This document shows, piece after piece, positions 35,618-45,945 of a stretch of DNA of 64,000 nt. The DNA lies in NCBI RefSeq assembly GCF_000968135.1, contig NZ_FO538765.1:3858501-3922500 (forward strand), read 5' to 3'. The first letter of the stretch is position 1; every line of letters begins with the position of its first letter. Below the pieces are notes generated by a model, which did not search any database, was not told the origin of the DNA, and saw only the letters and a program-made list of their open reading frames with translations. The DNA comes from Magnetospira sp. QH-2. Its GTDB lineage: Bacteria > Pseudomonadota > Alphaproteobacteria > Rhodospirillales > Magnetospiraceae. The position numbers and the translations under genes were made by a program.

Positions 35618-36955
35618 CTATTTCCCAATACAGAAGTCGCGGAACACCAGGTCAAGCATGTCCTCAACCCCCACCCGCCCGGTAATGGTGCCCAGGGCCC
35701 GGGCCGCCTGCCGCACATGTTCGGCCATGAGTTCGCTATCCTTTTCGGCCCCTGCCCGTTCCAGGGCATGACGGCAAGTCTCGATGGCCTCCCGGTGCCG
35801 CCGTCGGGTCAAAGGCGGGGCGCCGCCGCCATCGCCACACCGCGCCGCCACGGCCTCGCTCAGGGCAGCGAGGAAATCTTCGAGCCCGGCCCCGGTATGC
35901 ACCGAGAGACCGAAGACCCGATGGTCGCCCCAATTCAAGGGAGCCTCGGGAAGCCCCCGGTCCAACTTGTTGACCACCACCATGGAATCCTTGTCCACCA
36001 GAGCGGCGGTCTGGGGATCCACCTCTGGCCAATGGACCCCGTCCAGGACGGCCACTTTGAGATCCGCTTCCCGGGCCCGGGCCAAGGCGCGGCGAACGCC
36101 TTCCCCCTCGATCTCATCGGCAGCCTGACGTAAACCCGCCGTATCGGCCATGACCACGGGAAATCCGTCCAGGTCCATATGCACTTCAATCACGTCCCGT
36201 GTGGTCCCGGCCTGGGCCGAAACAATGGCCGCTTCCCGCTTGGCCAGGGTATTCAGCAAGCTTGATTTACCGGCGTTGGGGGGGCCGACGATGGCAATGG
36301 AAAGACCTTCGCGTAGTCTTTCGCCCCGATGACCATCGGCCAGATGTTGGTCAATATCGGTTTCCAAGATGGTCAGATCCCTGCGCAGAGTCCTCCAGAG
36401 ATCGTCGGGGAGATCCTCGTCGGAAAAATCGATGGTCGCTTCCAGGTGCGCTGACAGTCCCATGAGCCGTTGCCGCCAATCTTCATAGAGCGTGCCCAAG
36501 GCGCCCTGCATCTGCCTTTGGGCCTGGCGCCTCTGGGCCTCGGTCTCGGCATCCACCAGATCGGCTAGGCCCTCGGCCTCGGTCAAATCCATTTTGCCAT
36601 GCTCAAAGGCACGGCGGCTGAATTCCCCCGGGTCCGCCTGCCGTAGCCCCAACCCCTCGCCCAGCAGCCTGGCCAGACGCGCCGTCATGGCCCTTCCACC
36701 ATGACCATGGATCTCCACCACATCCTCGCCGGTGAAGCTGGCCGGGGCCGGGAACCAGAGCACCAGTCCCCGGTCCACCTCTTCGCCATTGACCGGATCG
36801 ATCAGGCGTCTCAGCATCGCTCTGCGCGGCTCCGGCAGATCGTCGCCAATCATCTGGGTCAAAGCCTGCCCGGCGCCGACCCCTGAAATCCGGAAGACAG
36901 CCAGACCAGCGGCCCCGCCGCCGGAAGCCAGGGCATAGATGGTATCATCGCGCAT
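35618..36955 (-). CDS. mnmE: tRNA modification GTPase MnmE
   Basis: A 445-residue protein: N-terminal folate-binding domain ([22 protein letters not shown]), a helical domain holding the GTPase ([39 protein letters not shown]), and the C-terminal FCIGK with the catalytic Cys. It partners MnmG, encoded 4 bases downstream. It is first in the leftward mnmE-mnmG-rsmG-parA-parB operon. Confidence 0.98.
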   Translation of the reverse strand: MRDDTIYALASGGGAAGLAVFRISGVGAGQALTQMIGDDLPEPRRAMLRRLIDPVNGEEVDRGLVLWFPAPASFTGEDVVEIHGHGGRAMTARLARLLGEGLGLRQADPGEFSRRAFEHGKMDLTEAEGLADLVDAETEAQRRQAQRQMQGALGTLYEDWRQRLMGLSAHLEATIDFSDEDLPDDLWRTLRRDLTILETDIDQHLADGHRGERLREGLSIAIVGPPNAGKSSLLNTLAKREAAIVSAQAGTTRDVIEVHMDLDGFPVVMADTAGLRQAADEIEGEGVRRALARAREADLKVAVLDGVHWPEVDPQTAALVDKDSMVVVNKLDRGLPEAPLNWGDHRVFGLSVHTGAGLEDFLAALSEAVAARCGDGGGAPPLTRRRHREAIETCRHALERAGAEKDSELMAEHVRQAARALGTITGRVGVEDMLDLVFRDFCIGK

Positions 36956-36987
36956 GAGGAGTCCTTGAACCTATATCTAGTAGGTTC

Positions 36988-37314
36988 CTAGTCTTCGTTC
37001 GACAACATTAGGTGTTCAACCCGGTTGCCCCCTTGGATATGGGATTCCAGAATCTCATCCATGTCGGCCCGGGTGGCGACCTTATACCACACCCCTTCGG
37101 GATAAATCACCATCACCGGCCCATTCTCGCAGCGATCCAGGCATCCAGCGTTGTTGATCCGGACATCGTTCAATTCCAGTTGCTTGGTCTTCACCTTGAG
37201 ATAGGTGCGCAGGGAAGCGCTGTCCTTGTCGGCGCAGCAGCCTCTGGGATGTCCTTCGACCCGCTGATTGGAACAAACAAAAACGTGGCTGCGGTAATAG
37301 GGCGCCTCGCTCAT
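36988..37314 (-). CDS. thioredoxin-like [2Fe-2S] ferredoxin
   Basis: A 108-residue protein with cluster-ligand candidates Cys14, Cys26/27, Cys58 and Cys62 in VFVCSNQRVEGHPRGCC and NNAGCLDRCENGPVMVIYPEGVWY, the pattern of thioredoxin-fold 2Fe-2S ferredoxins related to NuoE. It likely carries one electron in an unknown reaction. The ATG at 37314 shares its A with the TGA stop of the gene upstream, and AGGGGAG is 8 bases before it. Confidence 0.92.
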   Translation of the reverse strand: MSEAPYYRSHVFVCSNQRVEGHPRGCCADKDSASLRTYLKVKTKQLELNDVRINNAGCLDRCENGPVMVIYPEGVWYKVATRADMDEILESHIQGGNRVEHLMLSNED

Positions 37315-37562
37315 CAATCGTCGCTCCCCTTCTTGCCGCCACCAAACTGGGTCCAGAAGGCCTTCTGCAATTGCTCGAAACCCTGTATTCCGGCGGGCAA
37401 CCAAGTCTTGAACAGCGCATCCGGATCCATGGCATGCAGATTGGATTTCATCTGCTCTTCCATCTCCTCCATCAACCGGGTTTGCATGGGCTTCAGATCG
37501 GGAAGACCGAAGAAGGCCCGGGCCTCTTCCGGAGTACAGTCTATATTGATGGTAACTTTCAT
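37314..37562 (-). CDS. DUF6489 family protein
   Basis: An 82-residue cytoplasmic protein with the alphaproteobacterial block MKVTINIDCTPEEARAFFGL, then PDLKPMQTRLMEEMEEQM, and a helical rest with PDALFKTWLP and GFEQLQKAFW. It resembles phasin-like helices in composition, but function is unknown. AAGGA stands 5 bases before ATG 37562. It is coupled to the ferredoxin gene by a one-base stop-start overlap. Confidence 0.85.
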   Translation of the reverse strand: MKVTINIDCTPEEARAFFGLPDLKPMQTRLMEEMEEQMKSNLHAMDPDALFKTWLPAGIQGFEQLQKAFWTQFGGGKKGSDD

Positions 37563-37687
37563 AAGGATTCCTTTTTCATCGCACCGGAAGCGCTTGTAAC
37601 CGGGGGGGATTCCCCCCACATCCTAGGCAGCCCGACGGGCCCGCGCAATGCTATCCGATTTTCCTATTTAAACATTTCTGGGACATC

Positions 37688-39712
37688 ATGACCGAAAACA
37701 GACTGGCCGACGAAACCAGCCCTTACCTTTTGCAGCATCAAGACAATCCGGTGCATTGGCAACCCTGGGGCCAGGAAGCCCTGGATCTGGCCCGCGAGAC
37801 CAATAAACCGGTGCTGCTCTCCATTGGCTATGCGGCCTGTCATTGGTGTCATGTGATGGCTCACGAGAGCTTTGAAAACCCCGCGATTGCGGAAACCATG
37901 AACAAGCTGTTCATCAACATCAAGGTGGACCGGGAAGAACGCCCGGACGTGGATTCCATCTATCAGACCGCTTTGCAGCTCATGGGGCAACAAGGGGGCT
38001 GGCCCCTGACCATTTTCATGACCCCGGACGGCGCGCCGTTTTGGGGCGGCACCTACTTCCCGCCGGAACCGCGCTGGGGGCGTCAGGGTTTTCCGCAGGT
38101 GCTGCAATCCATATCCAGTGCCTATCATACCCAGACCTCCAAGGTTCTTGAAAATGTCACCTCCCTGCGTGCCGCGCTGGAGGAAGCCACCAACGACGCA
38201 CCCGGCGGCGAAGTGGAAGCGGTGGCCCCGGATTCTTTGGATTTTATCGCCCAAGCGGTGCTGCGCATGGTTGATCCGGTGCAAGGCGGCCTCAAAGGCG
38301 CCCCGAAATTCCCGCAACCCACCTTGTTCCGTTTTGTCTGGAATTCCTATCACCGCACCAAGTCGACCCTGTACAAGCAATCGGTGGTCAACACCCTGGA
38401 CCGGATTTGTCAGGGTGGCATCTATGATCACCTGGGCGGCGGCTTCGCGCGCTACTCCACTGATGAAATCTGGTTGGCGCCACACTTCGAAAAAATGCTG
38501 TACGACAATGCACAGCTGATCGAACTGTTGACCATGGTCTGGCAGGACACGGGCAGTGATCTCTATGCCCAGCGGGTCGCCGAGACCGTGGACTGGCTAT
38601 TGCGGGAAATGACCATTGAGGAAGGCGGCGATATCGCCTTTGCCGGCACCCTTGATGCCGACTCCGAGGGCGAAGAGGGCAAATTCTATGTTTGGTCGTC
38701 ATTGGAAATTGACGACTTGTTGCAAGACCATGCGCCGATCTTCAAGGAAGCCTATGGGGTTACCGAGGCAGGCAATTGGGAAGGCACCAACATCCTCAAT
38801 CGCAGCGCCGACCCGGAAATCAAGGCCGAGGTGCTAGAGGGCAAGCTGGCGCAATACCGGGCGACCCTGTTGGCGGCCCGCGAAAAGCGGGAACGTCCGG
38901 GTCGCGATGACAAGGTACTGGCTGACTGGAACGGCCTAGCCATCGCCGCCCTGGCCTTTGCCGGGACAGCCTTCGGACGGGTCGATTGGCTGGAGAAGGC
39001 CCAATCGGTCTATCGGTTTATCACCCGCAACCTGACCATCGACGGACGCCTGCGCCATACCTGGAAAGACGACCGCGCCCGCCACCCGGCGGTGCTGGAT
39101 GATTACGCACAAATGATCCGCGCCGCCCTGACCCTCTATGAATGCACGGGACAGGCAGAATACCTGGATCAGGCCACGACCTGGTTGGATCTGGTGGAAA
39201 CCCATCACCGCACCGACGGGGTTTACGCCCTGTCCGCCGATGATACGACGGATCTGATCGCCCGCCCGCGACCAATCTTCGACAATGTCACCCCGTCAGG
39301 CAATGGCACCATGGCGGAGAACCTGGCCCGGCTGTTTTTGTTGACCGGCAACGAAGCCAAAGGCCGCGCCGCCGGTGCCCTGATCGAGGCGGTAACCGCC
39401 GGTCCCAGGGACCGTCTAGTCAATCAACCGACCACCCTGGGCGCGCTGGATCTTCTCAATCGTGGTGCTCAGGTAATCCTTATCGCCGAGGAAAACCAAG
39501 CCCCGCCGTTCCGTGACCGGGTCTTCGAGGCCGCCCTGCCGCACCGGATCTTCCAGCGGCTCGCCCCCGGCACCACCTTGCCCGACGGCCACCCGGCCAA
39601 CGGCAAGGACCAGGTGGACGGACTCCCCACGGCCTATATCTGCGTCGGCCAAACCTGCGGTCTCCCCATAACCGATCCGAACGGCTTGAGCGAGGCCCTG
39701 GCCCGGTTGTAA
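37688..39712 (+). CDS. thioredoxin-fold / glycoside-hydrolase-like DUF255 protein
   Basis: A 674-residue YyaL/SSP411-type protein. The N-terminal 160 residues are the DUF255 thioredoxin-like domain with the CHWC motif ([19 protein letters not shown]) and [15 protein letters not shown]. The remainder is an alpha/alpha-barrel like N-acylglucosamine epimerases ([30 protein letters not shown]). Length matches the family. The biochemical role is unknown across bacteria. Confidence 0.93.
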   Translation: MTENRLADETSPYLLQHQDNPVHWQPWGQEALDLARETNKPVLLSIGYAACHWCHVMAHESFENPAIAETMNKLFINIKVDREERPDVDSIYQTALQLMGQQGGWPLTIFMTPDGAPFWGGTYFPPEPRWGRQGFPQVLQSISSAYHTQTSKVLENVTSLRAALEEATNDAPGGEVEAVAPDSLDFIAQAVLRMVDPVQGGLKGAPKFPQPTLFRFVWNSYHRTKSTLYKQSVVNTLDRICQGGIYDHLGGGFARYSTDEIWLAPHFEKMLYDNAQLIELLTMVWQDTGSDLYAQRVAETVDWLLREMTIEEGGDIAFAGTLDADSEGEEGKFYVWSSLEIDDLLQDHAPIFKEAYGVTEAGNWEGTNILNRSADPEIKAEVLEGKLAQYRATLLAAREKRERPGRDDKVLADWNGLAIAALAFAGTAFGRVDWLEKAQSVYRFITRNLTIDGRLRHTWKDDRARHPAVLDDYAQMIRAALTLYECTGQAEYLDQATTWLDLVETHHRTDGVYALSADDTTDLIARPRPIFDNVTPSGNGTMAENLARLFLLTGNEAKGRAAGALIEAVTAGPRDRLVNQPTTLGALDLLNRGAQVILIAEENQAPPFRDRVFEAALPHRIFQRLAPGTTLPDGHPANGKDQVDGLPTAYICVGQTCGLPITDPNGLSEALARL

Positions 39713-39722
39713 GATCCTTCCT

Positions 39723-40178
39723 ATGGCGCATCTGTCCTTCCATAGCCCCGTTGGCTCTTTGACCCTGTTCGAGGAGGACGGCCTGCTGGTGGCGCTGGAC
39801 TGGGGCCGGGTACCGGAATGCGATGGGGTTCCTGCTGTGCTAGGAGAAGCCAAACGGCAATTGGATGCCTATTTCGAGGGCGACCTGCAGGATTTCGATC
39901 TGCCGTTGGAGCCCCGGGGCACGGAGTTTCAAAGGCGTGTCTGGTCGGAAATGCAACGCATCCCCTTCGGCGAAGTGCGGACCTATGGCGATCTCGCCTA
40001 TGCCATCGGCTCCGGACCCCGCGCCGTGGGCGGTGCCTGTGGCCGCAATCCCCTACCCATCGTCATTCCCTGTCACCGTGTCACCGGCGCCAACAATCGC
40101 CTGACCGGCTATTCCGGTGGCCAGGGCCTGGATACCAAACGCCGCCTGCTGGCCTTCGAAGGCCTGCGATTCCCCTGA
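39723..40178 (+). CDS. ogt: methylated-DNA-[protein]-cysteine S-methyltransferase
   Basis: A 151-residue alkyl-transfer repair protein. Its catalytic Cys117 lies in PIVIPCHRV, preceded by the helix-turn-helix region RIPFGEVRTYGDLAYAIGSGPRAVGGACGRNP. It accepts alkyl groups from O6-alkylguanine in a suicide reaction. The N-terminal domain is short, as in Ogt rather than Ada. It starts 10 bases after the DUF255 gene. Confidence 0.95.
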   Translation: MAHLSFHSPVGSLTLFEEDGLLVALDWGRVPECDGVPAVLGEAKRQLDAYFEGDLQDFDLPLEPRGTEFQRRVWSEMQRIPFGEVRTYGDLAYAIGSGPRAVGGACGRNPLPIVIPCHRVTGANNRLTGYSGGQGLDTKRRLLAFEGLRFP

Positions 40179-40195
40179 TTTCAAGGAGACGACCC

Positions 40196-41170
40196 ATGAC
40201 CAAGGCCATTCGCATCCATCAAACCGGCGGCCCCGAGGCCATGACCTGGGAAGACGTGACAGTCGGCGATCCGGGTCCCGGCCAGGTGCGGGTGAAAAAC
40301 ACCGCCGTGGGAGTCAATTTCATCGATGTCTATCATCGCACCGGCCTCTATCCGGTGGAGCTGCCCTCCGTGTTGGGCATGGAAGGCGCCGGAGTTGTGG
40401 AAGCCATCGGAACCGACGTGACGGACCTGAACATTGGCCAGCGAGTGGCCTACAACGGTCATCCGGTGGGCGCCTATGCCGAAGCCCGGCTTTATCCCGC
40501 GGATCGCCTTGTTCCCCTGCCCGATGCCGTTTCCGATCAACAGGCGGCGGCGATGATGCTCAAGGGCATGACCGCCCACTACCTTTTACGCCGCAGCTAC
40601 GAAGTGCAGGCCGGAGATACCATCCTGATCCACGCGGCGGCGGGCGGTGTGGGCCAGATCGCCGTGCAATGGGCCAAGCATTTGGGGGCGACGGTCATCG
40701 GCACCGTGGGGTCGGATGAAAAAGCCGAAATCGCCCGATCCCGGGGCTGCGACCATACGATCTTGTACAAAAGCGAGAATTTCGCCGACCGGGTCAAAGA
40801 TATCACCGGCGGTGAGGGGGTTCAGGCGGTCTATGATTCCATCGGCAAGGATACCTTTGAAGATTCCCTGAACTGCCTGCACCGGTTGGGCACCATGGTT
40901 TCCTACGGCAATGCCTCGGGCCCGGTCCCGGCTTTCGAACCAGCCTTGCTGGCACAAAAAGGATCGCTGTTTTTCACCCGGCCAATCTTGTTCCACTACA
41001 TCACCACCCGCGAGGAACTGCTGGCCACGGCGGAGGAACTGTTCGAAGTGGTGACGGCGGACGTGGTGGATATCGCCATTGGCCAGACTTTCCCGCTCTC
41101 CGACGCCGCCGAGGCCCACAGAGCCCTGGAAGCGCGGCAGACCACCGGGTCAACGATCTTGCTGCCCTAG
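40196..41170 (+). CDS. NADPH:quinone oxidoreductase (zinc-free MDR family)
   Basis: A 324-residue medium-chain reductase of the QOR type. MTKAIRIHQTGGPEAMTWEDVTVGDPGPGQV is the typical opening, HAAAGGVGQIAVQWAKHLGATVIGTVGS binds NADPH, and the zinc ligands of alcohol dehydrogenases are absent. It reduces quinones or enones. ATG 40196 follows AAGGAG by 7 bases. Together with ogt and the HxlR gene it forms a small plus-strand group. Confidence 0.92.
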   Translation: MTKAIRIHQTGGPEAMTWEDVTVGDPGPGQVRVKNTAVGVNFIDVYHRTGLYPVELPSVLGMEGAGVVEAIGTDVTDLNIGQRVAYNGHPVGAYAEARLYPADRLVPLPDAVSDQQAAAMMLKGMTAHYLLRRSYEVQAGDTILIHAAAGGVGQIAVQWAKHLGATVIGTVGSDEKAEIARSRGCDHTILYKSENFADRVKDITGGEGVQAVYDSIGKDTFEDSLNCLHRLGTMVSYGNASGPVPAFEPALLAQKGSLFFTRPILFHYITTREELLATAEELFEVVTADVVDIAIGQTFPLSDAAEAHRALEARQTTGSTILLP

Positions 41171-41186
41171 GCCGTCCTCGGCTATA

Positions 41187-41203
41187 ACTTGCAAACTGCA
41201 AGT
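41187..41203. promoter_or_regulatory. palindromic operator before the HxlR-type gene
   Basis: ACTTGCA and TGCAAGT are perfect 7-bp arms around AAC, ending 2 bases before the ATG at 41206. Position and symmetry suit an autoregulatory site for a dimeric winged-helix regulator. Confidence 0.5.
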
Positions 41204-41205
41204 AA

Positions 41206-41538
41206 ATGGACCGGATCATGCGTTCTTCCTGCCCCATCGCCGGCGCCCTGGACCTGTTCGGCGACAAATGGACCCTGCTGGTACTGCGGGACCTGATGTT
41301 TCGGCAAAAAACCACTTATGGGGATCTGCTCCAGTCCCCCGAAGGCGTCGCCACCAATATCCTGGCCGACCGGCTTGATCGGCTATGTCAGGCGGGATTC
41401 ATCGAAAAACGGGGCCGCGCCTATGGAGTGACCTCCAAGGGCTGGACCCTGGAGCCGGTGATGCGCGGGATCCTGCGCTGGGGACTGCGGGAATTGCCGG
41501 GAACGGAAAGACCGAATACCAACCTGCATAACGATTGA
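41206..41538 (+). CDS. HxlR-family winged-helix transcriptional regulator
   Basis: A 110-residue regulator with the HxlR signature CPIAGALDLFGDKWTLLVLRDLMF. The Cys near residue 9 is often redox- or electrophile-sensing in this family. The recognition region is PEGVATNILADRLDRLCQAGFIEKRG. The start may be ATG 41206 or 41218. Neighbouring qor suggests it controls a response to quinones or aldehydes, an inference. Confidence 0.92.
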   Translation: MDRIMRSSCPIAGALDLFGDKWTLLVLRDLMFRQKTTYGDLLQSPEGVATNILADRLDRLCQAGFIEKRGRAYGVTSKGWTLEPVMRGILRWGLRELPGTERPNTNLHND

Positions 41539-41583
41539 CGGGATCAGCAATCGAACAGGCGCGACCCTATTGGTATCAATCCC

Positions 41584-41616
41584 GTTTTTCCTGTTTGATC
41601 GAAGCCGATCAAACGC
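41584..41616. repeat. copy 2 of a 33-bp dispersed repeat, with perfect hairpin
   Basis: It contains GTTTGATCG / CGATCAAAC, a perfect 9-bp stem with AAGC loop (41593-41614), preceded by TTTTT. 29 of 33 bases match 25165-25197. No U-run follows the stem on either strand, so it does not look like an ordinary terminator. Confidence 0.5.
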
Positions 41617-41628
41617 GAAAGGCACGCA

Positions 41629-42885
41629 CTAGCTGTTCATGGCATCGAAGAATTCGTCGTTGGTCTTGGCATGTTTGAGCTTGTCGAGCAGGAACTCCAT
41701 GGCATCGGTGGTGCCCATGGGCATGAGAATGCGGCGAAGCACCCACATCTTCGACAGGGTTCCCTTTTCCACCAGCAGCTCTTCCTTGCGGGTGCCGGAT
41801 TTGGTGATATCGATGGCCGGGAAAGTGCGCTTGTCGGAAAGCTTGCGGTCGAGGATCAGTTCCGAGTTGCCGGTGCCCTTGAACTCTTCGAAGATCACCT
41901 CGTCCATGCGCGAACCGGTATCCACCAGGGCGGTGGCGATGATAGTCAGGCTGCCGCCTTCCTCGATATTCCGCGCCGCGCCGAAGAAACGCTTCGGGCG
42001 TTGCAAGGCGTTGGCGTCCACGCCACCAGTCAGCACCTTGCCCGAGCTGGGCACCACGGTGTTGTAAGCGCGCGCCAGACGGGTGATGGAATCGAGCAAG
42101 ATCACCACGTCTCTCTTGTGTTCCACAAGGCGCTTGGCCTTTTCGATGACCATTTCGGCCACCTGTACGTGACGCACCGCCGGTTCGTCGAAGGTGGAAG
42201 AAACCACCTCGCCCTTGACCGAACGGGCCATGTCGGTGACTTCCTCGGGTCGTTCATCGATCAGTAGCACGATCAGATAGCATTCGGGATGATTGACCGA
42301 GATGGAATGGGCGATGTTTTGCAGCATCACGGTCTTGCCGGTGCGCGGCGGCGCCACCACCAGCGCGCGCTGGCCCTTGCCCACGGGGGAAATCAGGTCG
42401 ATGACCCGCGCCGTGGTGTCCTTGGTGGTGGGATCGGGGTTTTCCATCTTGATGCGCTCGGTGGGATAGAGCGGTGTCAGGTTATCGAAATTGATCCGGT
42501 GGCGGACCGCGTTGGGGTCCTCGAAATTGATATCATTGACCTTCAGCAGGGCGAAATAGCGTTCGCCATCCTTGGGCGAGCGAATCTGGCCTTCCACCGT
42601 ATCGCCGGTGCGCAGGCTGAATCGCCGCACCTGGCTGGGCGAGACATAGATGTCGTCGGGTCCCGGTAGATAGTTGGCCTCCGGCGAGCGCAGGAATCCG
42701 AACCCGTCTTGCAAAACCTCCAGCACCCCCGATCCGAAGATCGCCACGTCGTTTTCCGCCAACTGCTTGAGGATGGCGAACATCATGTCCTGCTTACGCA
42801 GGGTCGAGGCGTTCTCGATATCCAGCTCCTCGGCAAAGGCGAGCAGCTCGGTGGGGGTTTTTTCTTTGAGTTCCTGAAGATTCAT
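41629..42885 (-). CDS. rho: transcription termination factor Rho
   Basis: A 418-residue Rho. The N-terminal helical domain [21 protein letters not shown] is followed by the RNA-binding cold-shock-like domain ([29 protein letters not shown]), then the ATPase with Walker [14 protein letters not shown] and Walker [16 protein letters not shown]. The hexameric helicase ends Rho-dependent transcripts. ATG 42885 gives the standard N-terminus; the longer frame to 42963 is dismissed. Confidence 0.98.
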   Translation of the reverse strand: MNLQELKEKTPTELLAFAEELDIENASTLRKQDMMFAILKQLAENDVAIFGSGVLEVLQDGFGFLRSPEANYLPGPDDIYVSPSQVRRFSLRTGDTVEGQIRSPKDGERYFALLKVNDINFEDPNAVRHRINFDNLTPLYPTERIKMENPDPTTKDTTARVIDLISPVGKGQRALVVAPPRTGKTVMLQNIAHSISVNHPECYLIVLLIDERPEEVTDMARSVKGEVVSSTFDEPAVRHVQVAEMVIEKAKRLVEHKRDVVILLDSITRLARAYNTVVPSSGKVLTGGVDANALQRPKRFFGAARNIEEGGSLTIIATALVDTGSRMDEVIFEEFKGTGNSELILDRKLSDKRTFPAIDITKSGTRKEELLVEKGTLSKMWVLRRILMPMGTTDAMEFLLDKLKHAKTNDEFFDAMNS

Positions 42886-43157
42886 GACTTTGGTTCGTAA
42901 ATTGTGAAAGGGAGACGACCCGGGAACGGATCGGAAGAAGGGGGAACGGCGGTCCTTAAGCATCCGGATTAAACCGAATTACGATAGGCGGTTACGCCTT
43001 TGGACTTTTATCCGTTATTGAAAGTGGAGGCGGTGGTCCCGCTGGGAAAGACAATAATTTCGGAACCGCGAATAGAATTACCCATAGGCCGGTTCCAAGT
43101 CAAATGGGATTTTATGAAATCGTTGTTGCGCTGTTATTGACTTGTATCAAGAGACTG
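42886..43157. other. rho leader / intergenic region
   Basis: 272 bases between rho and hemJ. No coding frame is convincing. It presumably holds the rho promoter and a leader, where autoregulation is common, but I could not identify a secure -35/-10 pair or hairpin. Confidence 0.4.
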
Positions 43158-43613
43158 TCACTCCCAAGGCTTCACCACCACCATGATGATCAGCACAATC
43201 ATCAGCACCGTGGGGACCTCGTTGGCATAGCGGTAGAACTTGTGCGAGCGCTGATTGCGGTCTTCGAGAAATTCCATGCGCCACTTCATGTTGAGAAAAT
43301 GCATGACGAACAGCCCGACCACGCAGACCAGCTTGACCCACAGCCAAATACTCAACCAGGCATCTTCATACAGATTGCCCAGCAGGATCAGACCGAATAC
43401 CAGGGAACCCACGGCGGCGGGATTCATGATCGCCTTGAGCAGACGGCGTTCCATGATTTTAAAGGTCTCGCCGGTGGCGGAATCCGCCGGTTCCTGGGCA
43501 TGATAGACATAGAGCCGGGGCAGGTAGAAATGCCCGGCCATCCAGGCCATGACACAAATGATATGCAACGCCTTGGTCCACATCCAGGCCTCGCCGCTCA
43601 GATCCCACAACAT
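43158..43613 (-). CDS. hemJ: protoporphyrinogen IX oxidase HemJ
   Basis: A 151-residue membrane protein of four helices with the HemJ signature ALHIICVMAWMAGHFYLPRLYVYHAQ (conserved His near residue 17) and the terminal VLMIVLIIMVVVKPWE. It converts protoporphyrinogen IX to protoporphyrin IX. It follows hemH by 3 bases, so hemE-hemH-hemJ form one operon. Confidence 0.95.
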   Translation of the reverse strand: MLWDLSGEAWMWTKALHIICVMAWMAGHFYLPRLYVYHAQEPADSATGETFKIMERRLLKAIMNPAAVGSLVFGLILLGNLYEDAWLSIWLWVKLVCVVGLFVMHFLNMKWRMEFLEDRNQRSHKFYRYANEVPTVLMIVLIIMVVVKPWE

Positions 43614-43616
43614 GCT

Positions 43617-44645
43617 CTAGTCCCCCTTGCCACAGGGGCATTGCCCCAGGTTGGCCGCACAGATCCGTGTTCCCCGGGGTGGGCTATCCCCGGTCCGGAT
43701 CTGTCCCACCAGATCCGCCAGTCCGCCGATGAAGGCCGGATGGGTACCCACGGCAGGTACCCGCACATAACCGGGCACGCCGAGTTTATCCGCTTCTTCA
43801 CGGTATTCGATATCCAGTTCCACCAGGGTCTCGGAATGCTCTGAGACAAAGGCAATGGGCACGATGACCGCCGGCACCCCATCATTTCCCGCCCGTTGCA
43901 ATTCCTGTTCGGTGGACGGCCCGATCCATTCCAGACGCCCGACCCGGCTTTGGTAGCAGACCGCCCAATCCAGATCGTCGATCCCCAAGGCCTCGACCAC
44001 GGCGGCACTGGTCTGTTCCACCTGCCACTGATAGGGGTCTCCGGCATCGACGATCTTTTTCGGCAGCCCGTGAGCGGAAAACAACAATCGTGGTTTTCCT
44101 TTGGATTCCGCCTCTTGCAGTCCTTTTCGCGTCAATTCCGTCACCGCCTCGATCCAGCCTGATTGCAATGGATAACAGCAGATCGAGTGTGTCGGCTTAT
44201 CCAATCCGGCGGCCTTGGCGGCACGATTCCAGTCATCAATGGAGGAACCGACCGTTGTGGTAGAGAATTGCGGGTAGAGCGGCAGCAAAATGACCTCGTC
44301 CGGATCGAAATCCTTCACCTCATAGGCCACTTCATCACTCATGGGATGCCAATAACGCATGGCGATGAACGTTTGAACTTCGTGCTCGCTGGAAAGAACA
44401 TCTCTTAGGGCATTGGCCTGATCCCAGGTCAGATCAAGCAGCGGTGATTTGCCACCCAGATGCTGGTAGATTTCCGCCGCCACCGGCGCCCTCTTGCGGG
44501 AAATGTATTGGGCCAATAGCCAGCGGATCGGTCCCGGGGCCGTGATGATTGCCGGATCATTGAACAAATTGAACAGGAACGGACGGATGGATTCCACCCG
44601 GTCCGGTCCTCCCAGATTGAACAAAACCACCGCCAGTTTGGCCAA
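43617..44645 (-). CDS. hemH: ferrochelatase
   Basis: A 342-residue ferrochelatase. It has KLAVVLFNLGGPDRVESIRPFL at the start, metal-site His in LLFSAHGLPKKIVDAGDPY and VPIAFVSEHSETLVELDIEY. The C-terminal CAANLGQCPCGKGD is Cys-rich. It inserts Fe2+ into protoporphyrin IX to make heme. It lies between hemE (18 bases upstream) and hemJ. Confidence 0.97.
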   Translation of the reverse strand: MAKLAVVLFNLGGPDRVESIRPFLFNLFNDPAIITAPGPIRWLLAQYISRKRAPVAAEIYQHLGGKSPLLDLTWDQANALRDVLSSEHEVQTFIAMRYWHPMSDEVAYEVKDFDPDEVILLPLYPQFSTTTVGSSIDDWNRAAKAAGLDKPTHSICCYPLQSGWIEAVTELTRKGLQEAESKGKPRLLFSAHGLPKKIVDAGDPYQWQVEQTSAAVVEALGIDDLDWAVCYQSRVGRLEWIGPSTEQELQRAGNDGVPAVIVPIAFVSEHSETLVELDIEYREEADKLGVPGYVRVPAVGTHPAFIGGLADLVGQIRTGDSPPRGTRICAANLGQCPCGKGD

Positions 44646-44663
44646 AACGACCTTCTCCCCGGA

Positions 44664-45704
44664 TTAGCCGCGCTGCTGAATGATCTCGGCCACCCGAGCC
44701 ACATGCTCTGGCGGCGTTTGCGGCACGATGCCATGACCCAGATTGAAAATGAAGGGGCCTTGTCCAAGGACGTCAAGAATGGTGTTCAACTCCCGCTCCA
44801 TGGCTTCTCCCCCGGCCACCAGTAGCATGTTGTCCAGGTTGCCCTGCACCGTGCAGTGGGGCTGAATATTGTCTGCTGCCCAGGTTACCGGAATGGTCGA
44901 ATCCAGGCTCACGCCATCGACATTGGTTTCACGGACAAAATCGGGATACATCATCCCGGCGCCACGGGGAAAACCGATGATCGGCACGCCGGGACAGGCG
45001 GCTTTCAGGGTTTCCACCAGCTTGATGGTCGGATCGATGACCCAACGCCGGAACTCCGCTGGTGGCAGCACCCCGGCCCAGCTATCGAAAATCTGAATGA
45101 TCTCGGCGCCGTTTTTCACCTGCTCGATCAGATACCGACCGGTGGCTTCCACCAACAGATCGATCAGTTTGGCAAAGCCTTCGGGATCGCCATAGGCCCA
45201 GGAACGGGTCACGGGATAATCCTTGGACCCCCGGCCCTCGACCATGTAGGTGGCCACGGTCCAAGGCGCCCCGGCAAAGCCGATTAGCGCCGTGGTCTCG
45301 GGAATTTCCCTGGATAGCCGCCCGACGGTCTCATAGACCGGCGCCATATGGCCATGCAGGCGTTCCAGGTCCAACTGCTCCAGCTCGGCCACGGAGCGGA
45401 TGGGATCCAGCACCGGCCCTTCGCCTTCGAGAAACTGAACTTTCTGACCCAGAGCATCCGGGATCACCAGAATATCGCTGAACAGAATGGCCGCGTCCAT
45501 GTGATAGCGCCGTAAGGGCTGAAGGGTAACTTCCACGGCCAGGTCCGGCGAATGGCAGAAATTCAGGAAGTTTTTCGCACTTTTGCGGACTTCACGGTAT
45601 TCGGCCAGATAGCGGCCCGCCTGGCGCATAAGCCAGAAAGGGGGACGGGTCAGGGTTTCCCCGGCCAAGGCGCGGAGCATGGTCTTCTCGGATGACTGGA
45701 TCAT
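44664..45704 (-). CDS. hemE: uroporphyrinogen decarboxylase
   Basis: A 346-residue UroD with the signature [21 protein letters not shown] and [22 protein letters not shown]. It decarboxylates uroporphyrinogen III to coproporphyrinogen III. ATG 45704 is preferred over 45746 since [16 protein letters not shown] is the normal opening. It borders the replication origin, as in Caulobacter and Rickettsia. Confidence 0.97.
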   Translation of the reverse strand: MIQSSEKTMLRALAGETLTRPPFWLMRQAGRYLAEYREVRKSAKNFLNFCHSPDLAVEVTLQPLRRYHMDAAILFSDILVIPDALGQKVQFLEGEGPVLDPIRSVAELEQLDLERLHGHMAPVYETVGRLSREIPETTALIGFAGAPWTVATYMVEGRGSKDYPVTRSWAYGDPEGFAKLIDLLVEATGRYLIEQVKNGAEIIQIFDSWAGVLPPAEFRRWVIDPTIKLVETLKAACPGVPIIGFPRGAGMMYPDFVRETNVDGVSLDSTIPVTWAADNIQPHCTVQGNLDNMLLVAGGEAMERELNTILDVLGQGPFIFNLGHGIVPQTPPEHVARVAEIIQQRG

Positions 45705-45822
45705 GGGCTGGATGGCTCTCCTCGATTTCGTCCCCAACCCATACAATTTAATATCTTAAGATTAAAGGGGCTGTTGTTGTAGTTGGGGGGTGGAAACCTG
45801 TGGATCCCCGCTTTCAGGGATC

Positions 45823-45831
45823 TTATCCACA
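45823..45831 (+). promoter_or_regulatory. DnaA box, perfect
   Basis: TTATCCACA, exact consensus, within oriC. Confidence 0.85.
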
Positions 45832-45936
45832 AACCCGTGCCACGGTTGCCGGGGTGGGCTTTGGTCCTGGGACTCGTTTTCCACGATCCCATGCTAAAAC
45901 CAAGGACAGACAGGCAAAAAATTGATATACCCGCAT

Positions 45937-45945
45937 TGTGGATAA
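45937..45945 (-). promoter_or_regulatory. DnaA box, perfect, inverted
   Basis: TGTGGATAA on the plus strand, the exact complement of TTATCCACA, 105 bases from the first perfect box. Confidence 0.85.

Noticed and set aside
41593-41614. Rho-independent terminator for rho or hxlR
   Set aside because: The 9-bp stem is perfect, but no U-run follows on either strand; treated as part of a dispersed repeat.
45741-45766. CtrA-type TTAA-N7-TTAA sites in oriC
   Set aside because: Several TTAA words occur, but the spacings are 4 and 10 bases or less, not 7.
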